From JABHHG01 sp964419445 (GTDB lineage: Bacteria; Fidelibacterota; Marinisomatia; SCGC-AAA003-L08; D37C17): a DNA stretch of 16,571 nt. The DNA lies in the NCBI GenBank assembly GCA_964419445.1, contig CAYQPE010000035.1, forward strand, positions 1-16,571. Direction: 5' to 3'. Of this stretch, positions 1 to 10,300 are shown one piece after another (positions within the stretch are counted from its first letter, which is position 1; every line of letters begins with the position of its first letter). The translations under genes and the position numbers were made by a program. The notes under the pieces were generated by a model that saw nothing but the letters and a program-made list of their open reading frames with translations, did no database searches and was not told where the DNA came from.

Positions 1-2
1 GT

Positions 3-1220
3 ATTGCTGAAGTAGATTGTGCTGGAGAATGTGGTGGTGATGCTATGGAAGATGAGTGTGGTGTTTGTGATGGCGATGATTCATCATGCAGTGGTTGTAT
101 GGATGATACAGCATGCAATTATGATTCAGTTGCAACTATAAATGATAATAGCTGTACCTATCCTGATTCTGAAAATGTAGATTGCAGTGGTGTTTGTATT
201 GTTGAGGTAGATTGTGCTGGTATATGTGGTGGAACAGCTGTTTTAGATCAATGTGGTATATGTGCTGGCGATGATTTATCATGCAGTGGTTGTATGGATG
301 ATATAGCATGCAATTATGATTCAAATGCTACAATCGATGATGATAGCTGTACCTATCCTGATTCTGAAAATGTAGATTGCAGTGGTGTTTGTATTGTTGA
401 GGTAGATTGTGCTGGTATATGTGGTGGAACAGCTGTTTTAGATCAATGTGGTATATGTGCTGGTGATAATTCATCATGTACAGACTGTAATGGAGATGTA
501 AATGGTGATGCCTATACAGATGGATGTGGTGATTGTGTTGGAGGTAACTCTGGTGTTGAGGCCTGTGCTACAGACTGTAATGGTGTAGATGGTGGAACTG
601 CATGGATAAATGAGTGTGGTGAGTGTGTTGATGCTGGTGATACATCCTGTGTACAAGGTTGTGATGGTAACTGGTCAGATGACAATACAGAGCTATCAGA
701 AGATGATTGTGGCATATGTGGAGGTGATAATTCAACTTGTACTGGATGTATGGATGATACAGCCTGTAACTATGACTCAAATGCCATAATAGGAGATGAT
801 AGTTGTACCTATCCTGAATCTGAAAATGTAGATTGTAGTGGTAATTGCATCGTGGAAAAAGATTGTCATGGAGAATGTGGAGGGAATGCTGAGAATGATG
901 AATGTGGCGTATGTAATGGAAATAATTCAACTTGTATGGCTATTACATCGATACCAGCTAATTTCAGTATTTTAAATGCATTCCCAAATCCATTCAATCC
1001 CAGTATCAATATAGCAGTATATACTAATGAAAGTGGATTGATGAATATTGAAGTTTATGATATTTTTGGTAGAGTTGTAGAAAAACTATATGAAGAATAT
1101 AATAATGGTCAATATTTTCAATTAAATTGGTCACCCAATGGTATTTCAAGTGGCACTTATATTATTAAAATGTCACAAAACAACTACACAAATCAGTTAT
1201 TGGTTACTTATGAGAAATAA
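3..1220 (+). CDS. Cys-rich repeat secreted protein with type IX-like C-terminal sorting domain (5' end outside window)
   Basis: The reading frame is open from the first complete codon at position 3, and the repeat pattern is already running there (IAEVDCAGECGG). The ATG at 45 lies inside a repeat, so it is not the real start and the gene is 5'-truncated by the window edge. The visible 405 residues consist of Cys/Gly/Asp units of two kinds: GCMDDxACNYDS...DDSCTYP, starting at 93, 288 and 744, and DCxGxCGG...DxCGxCxGD. From about 963 the Cys repeats stop and a roughly 85-residue beta-rich tail follows, with FPNPFNP, an IEVYDIFGR segment and SGTYIIKM. This is the usual form of the type IX secretion / Por_Secre_tail sorting domain. 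The product is probably exported and held at or released from the outer surface, with Cys pairs forming disulfides. Its binding partner is unknown. The next gene uses the same repeat and tail families. Confidence 0.85.
   Translation: MAEVDCAGECGGDAMEDECGVCDGDDSSCSGCMDDTACNYDSVATINDNSCTYPDSENVDCSGVCIVEVDCAGICGGTAVLDQCGICAGDDLSCSGCMDDIACNYDSNATIDDDSCTYPDSENVDCSGVCIVEVDCAGICGGTAVLDQCGICAGDNSSCTDCNGDVNGDAYTDGCGDCVGGNSGVEACATDCNGVDGGTAWINECGECVDAGDTSCVQGCDGNWSDDNTELSEDDCGICGGDNSTCTGCMDDTACNYDSNAIIGDDSCTYPESENVDCSGNCIVEKDCHGECGGNAENDECGVCNGNNSTCMAITSIPANFSILNAFPNPFNPSINIAVYTNESGLMNIEVYDIFGRVVEKLYEEYNNGQYFQLNWSPNGISSGTYIIKMSQNNYTNQLLVTYEK
93..479 (+). repeat. Tandem 195-bp coding repeat containing a 121-bp perfect direct repeat
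   Basis: Two successive 65-residue units lie at 93-287 and about 288-479. Within them, 148-268 and 343-463 are identical base for base at an offset of 195. A diverged third copy of the GCMDD half begins at 744. The perfect identity includes third codon positions, which points to recent duplication or gene conversion rather than selection on protein alone. Confidence 0.9.
963..1217 (+). other. C-terminal sorting domain of the first protein (Por_Secre_tail-like)
   Basis: This 85-residue end domain opens with FSILNAFPNPFNP, continues with INIAVYTNESGLMNIEVYDI and ends shortly after SGTYIIKM. The PNPFNP opening, the central V/I-Y-D-x-x-G-R strand and the S-G-x-Y-x-x-K/R strand are the hallmarks of tails recognised by type IX-like export in the FCB group. 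Family membership is read from motif, not from a profile search. Confidence 0.8.
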
Positions 1221-1336
1221 AGTTAGAAAAATAATATTTTTAAGACGAGAGTTTACGTGTGAGAAACCGCACAAAATAGATGTATCATAATGTATTAATT
1301 TTGGTCAGTTAGCAAGAAATGTAGGTTTAAATAAAA
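1221..1336. other. Intergenic region between the two surface-protein genes
   Basis: This 116-bp gap holds no ORF. An all-A/T inverted repeat (7-bp arms, 1-base loop) lies at 1227-1241 just after the upstream stop, but it has no G/C stem and is a poor terminator candidate. TAATTTTG at 1296-1303 fits the Bacteroidetes -7 pattern TAnnTTTG, but I see no matching upstream TTG box at the right distance, so a promoter here is only a weak guess. AGG at 1323-1325 is the only Shine-Dalgarno-like string before the next start. Confidence 0.4.
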
Positions 1337-1396
1337 TTGTCAAAATTTTATATAAAATATTTGTATTTGCTATTCCTGTCGTTAGGATTTTCAACA
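1337..1396 (+). other. Signal peptide with TTG start
   Basis: Residues 1-20 show a short basic N-region (K3, K7), a hydrophobic core YLYLLFLSLGF and a small/polar exit near S19-T20. Starting at the in-frame TTG codon 9 would remove the lysines, so codon 1 is preferred. Sec export followed by type IX-like outer-membrane passage is implied by this peptide plus the C-terminal tail. Confidence 0.75.
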
Positions 1397-4300
1397 AATA
1401 CAACAAGTACATCAATGCCAGTAGAATTTGAATACAATCAATCTACTGAACAGGCATTCTATTTTGTAATAGATGCAAATATTGATGGAATCCCTATTGA
1501 AGAAGGGGACTGGCTTGCCGCATTCAATGGTGATATTTGTGTAGGTGCACGTCAATGGACAGGAGAATATACAGATATCCCTGTAATGGGTGATGATGGC
1601 GAAGAATATTCAGTAGGATATATGTTGCCAGGAGATTACCCAACTTTTAGAATTTACGATGTATCAACAAGTCAAATCTATCGAGCTCACCCCACTCAAA
1701 ATGTAGGATTCCCTTCTGGACTCTTGGCTTTCTTCGAAATACCTGAATTAAATGTTACATACGACTGTAATGATGAGCTCGGTGGAGATAATCTGCAAGA
1801 TAACTGCGGTATTTGTGATGCTGACCCCAATAATGATTGCGATGTGGATTGTATGGGTATATGGGGTGGTGAAGCATTTATTGATGATTGTGGTGTATGT
1901 TCAGGGGGTACATCTGGTCATGAAGCTAATAGTGATAAAGATGAATGTGGTGTATGTTTTGGAAATGGTGAAAATGATCAAGGTTGCGGATGTTTTATTC
2001 CTCCCACAGAAAATTACTGGTTTGATGAAGATGGTGATGGATTTGGGTTTGGTGAGTCCCAAGAATTTTGCTATGCAGACCTTCCACCATATTGGGTTGA
2101 TAATAATGTAGATCCAGAGCCACAATGTTCTAATCCTGATGAATTTACTTTAATGATTGATCACTGTGGTGTATGTGCAGGTGGTGGAGTGGATGACTTG
2201 GGTTGTGGATGCTATATCCCTGCAGCAGCAGAATATTGGTATGATAGTGATGGTGATGGATTGGGAGCAGGTGAATCAGAGTTTTATTGTGAAGCAGACA
2301 TTCCAATCGGCTGGGTTGCCAATGCTGATGACCTGGAACCAAATTGTTCTACCAATGATACAGATTATTGCGGTGTATGTGCAGGTGGTGGATTAGATGA
2401 TTTAGGATGTGGTTGTTTTGAACCTGCAGCACTAAAATATTGGTTTGATGTAGATGAAGATGGATTTGGTGCAGGAGATTTTGAATTATATTGCCTGCAA
2501 GATGTACCAGAAAATTGGGTACCCAATAATGTTGATCAAGAAGAGTTTTGCTGGAATCCAGATCCAGTTACTCTAATGATTGACCATTGTGGTGTATGTG
2601 CAGGTGGTGGAGCAGACGATTTAGGTTGCGGTTGTTATGAGCCTGCAGCACTTCAATACTGGTTCGATGCAGATAATGATGGCATGGGATTTGGTGAACC
2701 CCAAGAGTTTTGTTTACAGAACCTTCCCAATCAATGGGTTTTAAATAATAATGATGCAGAACCTGAATGTGCAAGTAATGATACAGACCATTGCGGGATT
2801 TGTGCAGGTGGTGGAGTAGAAGACCAAGGATGTGGTTGTTTTAAACCGGCCCCGCTTTCTTATTGGTTTGATAGTGATGGTGATGGATTGGGCTCTGGAG
2901 ATGAATTAGAATTTTGTTTAACTGATGTTCCAGAAAATTGGGTAACAAATAATGATGATGAATATCCTAATTGTGCTGAAAACTTCTATGATCATTGCGA
3001 TGTTTGCGGTGGTGATGGCTCAGACGATTTAGGTTGTGGTTGTTTTAATCCGGCAGCATTAGAATATTGGTATGATAATGATGGTGATGGATTAGGTGCA
3101 GGTGACTCAGAATTTATATGTTTACAAGATTTAACAGACGGATGGGTGGAAAATAACGATGACCCCGAACCCGATTGTGCATCCAATGATACAGACCATT
3201 GTGGTGTATGTGCAGGTGGTGGCTCAGATGATTTAGGTTGTGGTTGTTATAATCCGGCAGCATTAGAATATTGGTATGATAATGATGGTGATGGATTAGG
3301 TGCAGGTGACTCAGAATTTATTTGTTTACAAGATTTAACAGATGATTGGGTTGAAAATAGCGATGACCCTGAACCGGATTGTGCGACCAATGATACAGAC
3401 CATTGTGGTGTATGTGCTGGAGGTGGAGCAGACGATGTTGGGTGTGGTTGTTTTGAATTGGCACCTACAGAGTATTGTGAAGATACAGATGGAGATGGTT
3501 TAGGCAGTGCAGGTAATTCTAATATGAATGGTTGTGAATTACCTGAGAATAGTATTTTTTTAAATTCTGATGGTTCAGTTGTATATAATTCAAGTGAAAA
3601 TATAGGTGGATTTCAATTTAATGTTGTTGGTGATGGAATTTTAAATAATCTATATGGTGGCGATGCCGGTAATGCTGGATTCAATATGGCTGAACAAGCC
3701 AGTTTAGGGGTTGGTTTCTCATTAACAGGTGGAAGTTTTGGTCTATGTGGCACTATGGTATTTATAGATTATGAAGGAATTGCGACAGGATTATCTGGAT
3801 TTGTAATTTCAAATCAAGAAGGTTATGCTATTGATTTTGTTTATTATGAAGGAGGTGATGATTTTAGTACTGAATGTGATTCAGACCCTTCAACATGGAC
3901 AGTAAATCAAGCAGATTATCAGTATAATGGATCAGTTACAACTAAAGTATATATAGATGGTGTAGAGGTTGGTAGTACTCCAGATCAAGTTGCTGCATTT
4001 GTTGGTGATGAAGTTCGCGGTGTAGTAAATGGATTAGCATTACCGCCATTTTTAGGTGGAGGATTTTCATTTAACATCATGGTTTATAGTAACTTGAGTG
4101 GAGGTGAAGTACTTTCATTTAAGTACTATGATTCAGCATCTGGGAACGTTATTTGTTTAGATGAAACATTGGCATTTTCATCAGATATGACTGTTGGTAA
4201 TGCTATGGCACCATTTGAACTTACGGGTTCATCACCTGTATCATCCGGAGGTGGTTCTGAATTCTATTGTGCTGATGAAGTGCCATCAGGATGGGTACCA

Positions 4301-7300
4301 GATTGCACGGACCCTGAACCAGATTGTGCAACCAATGATACTGATGATTGTGACGTTTGTGGTGGTGGCAATGCTGATATGGATTGTAGTGGCGTATGTT
4401 TTGGTGATGCTCTTGAAGATAATTGTGGTGTATGTGATAATAACCCTACAAATGATTGTGCAAGTGATTGTGCAGGTGTTTGGGGTGGTTCAGCATTTGT
4501 AGATGATTGTGGTGTTTGTTCTGGTGGTACAACTGGACATTATGCTAATAGTGACATTGATGATTGTGGTGTGTGTTTTGGTGAAAACGCTGATAACTTA
4601 GGCTGTGGTTGTTTCTTGCCTGGAGAACAAAATTATTTTGAAGATTCAGATGGTGATGGATTAGGGTTTGGTGAAGCAGAACAATATTGTGCTGGTGATG
4701 AACCAAATGGATGGGTAGATAATGATGATGACCCTGAACCAGATTGTGCCTCTAACGATACAGATCATTGTAGTATTTGTGCAGGTACAGGCTCAACCTG
4801 TGCATTTCCAGAGAATATTTCTGCAGAAGGTGGAAGAAATGAAATTCACCTAAATTGGGTAGAAAATGATGAAGCTGAATCCTACAATATCTACTATTCT
4901 AATGGCGAACTTGTTGGAAGTACTTCAGATAATTTATTTACAGATCCTCCAAGTGAAGGATTTGGGTTACCATATGATACAGAATTTTGTTATCAGATTA
5001 CATCTGTTAACCATTTAGGGGTTGAGGGTTCAGCATCTGATTCTGTATGTGCAACAACGCTCCCATACATACTGGCAGGACTAAATATTGAAGTAGATAA
5101 TCAAAATGGCATAGCGAATATTTATCTTACAAGTTTATGGCCAATTTTGGGTTACCAATTTGATGTTAATTTTAACCCTGATTATTTTGATGTGTCCCAA
5201 GTATCGGGGCTATTAAACCCCACTTATGGTAATGGGACCATAATTGGTTATTCTATTTTAGGTGAATCAATTCCTGCATCTCCAGATGGGATTTTATTGA
5301 CCACTATAAATTTTGTACCTAATCAAATTGATTTTAATGAATCATTTACTTTACATTTAGAAAATATCATTATTTCAGATGACGAATCACTTCAATTAGT
5401 GTCTTGTGATTCTGATTTAGATATTTATAACGGCTGTGATGTTTTTGACACATTTGAATTTAGTGTAGATTGTAATTCTGATTGGTTTGGCTCTGCAATT
5501 GTAGATGATTGTGGAATTTGTTCTGAAGGTAATACCAGTCATGAAACAGATAGTGATAAAGATTGTAATGGTGATTGTTTTGGATCAGCATTTGTAGATG
5601 ATTGTGGAAATTGTGTTGAAGGTGAGACAGGATTAGATGAAAACTATGCTGATTTGGGTTGTGGATGCTTTAATCCTTCGGCTTTGAATTATTGTGAAGA
5701 TACAGATTTAGATGGAATGGGAAATGCCGAATCTGAAACGCCGTATTGTTTAGCTGATGTACCAGAAAACTGGATTTTAAATTGCTCCGATCCTGAACCA
5801 GATTGTGCTTCTAACGATACTGACTATTGTGGTATTTGTGCTGGAGGTGGAGCAGATGACTTAGGTTGCGGTTGTTTCTTACCTGGCGCAATTCCTTTTT
5901 ACTTTGATTCTGATGAAGATGGATTGGGTTATGGTGAACCCTCAAACTTCTGCGATGGAGAAGAACCACAAGGTTGGGTACAAAATAATACTGATGAATA
6001 TCCTGACTGCTTTTATAACTTTTTTGATGAATGTGGTGTTTGTGGTGGAGATGGTTCATTAAATCAAGGTTGTGGTTGTGAAATTCCGGCTCCCCTTGTT
6101 TATTGTGAAGATACAGATTTAGATGGAATGGGTAATCAAGGTTCAGAAACTGAATTTTGCCTTGCAGACCTTCCAGAAAATTGGACATTAGATTGTACAG
6201 ACCCTGAACCTGATTGCGCGAGTAATGATACAGATCATTGTGGTATTTGTGCAGGTGGCGGTGTTGATGATTTAGGATGTGGTTGTTTTATTGATCAACC
6301 TGAAGATTTTTGTATTGATATAGATGGTGATGGATTTGGAGCAGGCTCTCCAGTAGAATATTGTGCCGTAGATGCTCCTGAACAGTGGGTGAATGACTGT
6401 ACGGATGAAGAACCTTTCTGCCTAACCAATGACACCGATGAATGTGGCGTTTGTGGTGGTGATAACTCTACATGTACAGGCTGTACGGATGATATTGCAT
6501 GGAATCATTGTGAAGCTTGTACTATTGATGATGGCTCTTGTATTTATATTCCTGACAATTTTGGATTTTCTCAATCAACTGCACAGGCCTTCTATTTTGT
6601 ATTGAATGCTGACATCCTTTCTGATGATTTAGTAATTAATGAAGATTGGATTGGTGTATTTAATGGAGAAGTTTGTGTTGGATCTTTACCTTGGAATGGA
6701 CCCTACTCATCGGTTCCAGCTATGGGTGATGATGGTACAGAATGGACGCAAGGGTATCTAAATACTGGAGATTTTCCAACCTTTAAAATCTATGATGGTT
6801 CAGAAAATGAATACTATGATGCTGAGGCCATAAACATTTATGTGCAAGAACAATTTTTCAATAGAGAATATGATGGGTGGTCAAACTTTGAGTTTTTTGA
6901 TATAGAACGATTAAGAGCTAAAGTTCCTGATTGTGCCGGAGTTGTAGATGGATTAGCTATAATTGATGAATGTGGTGAATGTGTAGGTGGAACTACTGGA
7001 ATAGAAGAAAATTGGGCTAAAGATTGTAATGGTGATTGTTTTGGTGAGGCATTTGAAGATGATTGTGGAATTTGCTCAGATGGGAATAGTGACCATATTG
7101 CAAATTCAGACAATTTAGGTTGTGGCTGTTTTAATCCAGCACCATTAGAATATTGGTATGATGCCGATGGTGATGGTTTGGGTAGTGGCGAACCGGTTTC
7201 ACTCTGTCTTGATGATGTGAGCCAAGTTTGGGTTGAAAATTCAGATGATGAAGAGCCGTTTTGTTCTACAAATGATACTGATAATTGTGGAATCTGTGCA

Positions 7301-10300
7301 GGTGCAAATCAAAATATGGACTGTGCAGGAATCTGTTTTGGTAATACTGAAATTGATGATTGTGGAATCTGTGGGGGTGATGGAACGTCATGTATGGCTC
7401 CAATCGCAGAGTCCCAAACTTTAAATTTATTGGAAGACTCAAGTATTGAATTCCTGCTTTCAGGAAATGATGTTAATGGTGAAGAAATTATTGATTTTAA
7501 TATTGTACAGTCACCATTGAATGGTACAATTTCAGGCAATTTACCAAATTTAACCTATACACCAAATTTAAACTTCAACGGATTGGATAGTTTATTATTC
7601 ACCGTTGAAACAGACCTTTATATCTCTGAATCAGCACCCATACATTTTAATATTGATGCAGTAAATGATACACCCGTTTCATATGATTCTCAGCATACAT
7701 TAGATGAAAATACATCAATAGAAATTCAACTTTCAACATTTGATATTGATGGTGACTTGCTAACTCCAACCATTACTTTTGGACCCAATAATGGTTCATT
7801 AAGCTTTGAAGGTGAATCTATTACATATATCCCAAATGAATATTATTTTGGTATTGATGCCTTTAATTTTACAGTTTCTGACGGTGAACTAATCTCAAAT
7901 GAATCAACAGTGTCATTTACTGTCATTGGTGTGAATAATTTACCAGAGGTTCAGACAATTGAAGATAGCGAATCAAATGAAGATGAAGATTTTATAATTG
8001 AAATCATTGCTTCTGATGTAGAAGATGATCTGCTTGTGTACTCTGCTACCGTTGATGGTAATGCCCAAGTTTTATTAAGTGGTTCTCAACTTACTATTTC
8101 TCCAGATTTAAATTATAATGGCAATATTTTAGTAAGTGTAGATGTCTCTGATGGTTTTGATTCTGTGAATGAAGAGTTTATCCTCACCATTCTTCCCATT
8201 AATGATGCTCCAACCATTGCAACTATTGCATCTCAATTAATTGAGGAAGACACTACTTTAGAATTGCAAATTGATGCAAGTGATGTTGATGGTGATGAAA
8301 TTACATTTAATTTAGCAGAAAGTGAACATTATAGTTTCAACTTTGATGATAATATGCTTTCATTAACTCCATCGAATAATTTTACAGGTCAATTAAATAT
8401 TCAATTATTTACTAGCGACAATGAACTTACCACCAGTACTGAATTCCAATTAAATGTAATTGGAGTAAATGATGCTCCAGTTATCACTGAAATTGATGCC
8501 CAAGTTATAGATGAAGATGAAGTACTAATACTTGAGATTATTGCATCTGATGAAGAAGGTGATCAACTAAGTTATTCTGCATCAAGTGATGGGAATTCCC
8601 AACTTTCTTTCTCTGATAGCTTATTAACAGTTATCCCTGATGAAAACTATAATGGCAATATTGAAATTACCATTTTTGTAAATGATGGTCAATCAACAAC
8701 ATCTGAAGAATTTACATTATCAGTTTTATCTGTAAATGATTTACCTGAAATTTCAGTAATTGATGATGTTTATATGGAAGAGGATGGTATCGCATCATTT
8801 AGAATTATTGCAACAGATATTGATGGAGACGATTTAACTTATTCTGCTCAGGCAGAAAATATATTATTTACTTCAAATGGGAACCAAATTGAAGTCCAAC
8901 CTGATGAAAATCTTAATGGCATAATTTTAGTTGAAGCATTTGCTTTTGATGGTGTTGATTCATCTTCGACTACATTCAATTTGGTAATAAATGCAGTAAA
9001 TGATGCACCTCAAATTATAGCAGAAATTGAAGATGTAATTATTGATCAAAATAGTGATGCATTGACATACCAGCTGAGCAATTTCTTTTATGATGTTGAA
9101 AATGGAAATAATTTATCTTACTCAGCTTTTGAAAATCATCCAGCATTAGAGGCTGAAATAAACAATGGCTTATTAACCCTTAATATCATTGAAAATATAA
9201 TCGGAAATGGACCAGTAACAATTATTGCAAGTGATAATATCGATCGTGATGTTGCAAGTATTACATTCAATGTAAGTGTAGTTTTTGTAAATCAACCACC
9301 AGTTGTTGAAGACTTATCAATTGAAGTCAATGAAGATGAGGCACATATTTTTGATATTGATGTAGAAGATGAAAGCTCAGAACTAATGGTTTCAATAATG
9401 TTGGGACCTTCAAATGGTACCATTGAAGAAATTAGTGGATTACAAATTACCTATTTATCTTCGGAAAATTATGTTGGTGATGATCAAGTTGTTCTTGATG
9501 TATCCGATGGTGAACTATCTTCATCAATCACTGTAGATATAAATGTATTACCTATTAATGATCCACCTTTCTTTATCACTTCTATACTAGATGATGGTAT
9601 TGAATTAGATGAGTATAATTCATATATTGAGTATGATGACATTGATAGTGACATTCAAGATGTTTCGTTATCTTTCATTATGGGCCCTTCATGGTTAGAT
9701 ATTGAAAATAATAGTTTAGTGGGAACTCCATCAAGCATTGATGCAGGTTTATACACAGTTACATTAAAATTAGATGATGGTGAAGATGCAACCATCCAAG
9801 ATTTTGATTTATTAATTGAAAACTTAAACGAAGCACCTCAAGTTACTGATTTAGAATTAATATGTGAAGAGGACGAAAGTATTAATGTAAACCTCTTTGC
9901 TTTTGATAGTGATGATGATGAATTAACAATTTCAATTTCACAACCAGAAAATGGCGAAATTACGGGTGAATATCCAAATTTTGTGTATCATCCAGATTCC
10001 AATTATTATGGTACAGATTCATTTACTTACTCTGCACATGATGGTACAAGTTTTTCTAATGAAGCAGTAGTAAGTATTACGATATTGCCATTAAATGATG
10101 CACCATCTGCAAGTGATGCTGAATTTGAAGTATTTAGTTCGGTTTACGAATTTGATTTTTCAACATTAGTTTCCGATCCAGAAGGGGATGAACTTATATA
10201 TCTTTCTGTACCTCCATCTGGTGATACCTTAAATACAGTTTTTGGTGGATCTGTTTATGAAAATGAAGCTGGTGGATTTACATATGAACACCCAACATCT

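Noticed and set aside
45..47. ATG at 45 as the start of the first gene
   Set aside because: The frame and the Cys repeat continue upstream to position 3, so the true start is outside the window.
568..930. Minus-strand open frames over the repeat regions (also 1901-2125, 5811-6188, 6838-7113 and 11962-12234)
   Set aside because: They are antisense to clear domains, have biased composition (His/Tyr- or Ser/Pro-rich) produced by the repeats, and show no start context or family resemblance.
1227..1241. Terminator after the first gene
   Set aside because: The inverted repeat is made only of A/T with a one-base loop, so it would not form a stable hairpin.
2015..3520. CRISPR-like or intergenic satellite array
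   Set aside because: The repeats have 204-219-bp periods, lie in one open frame and conserve protein motifs; there are no short repeats with unique spacers.
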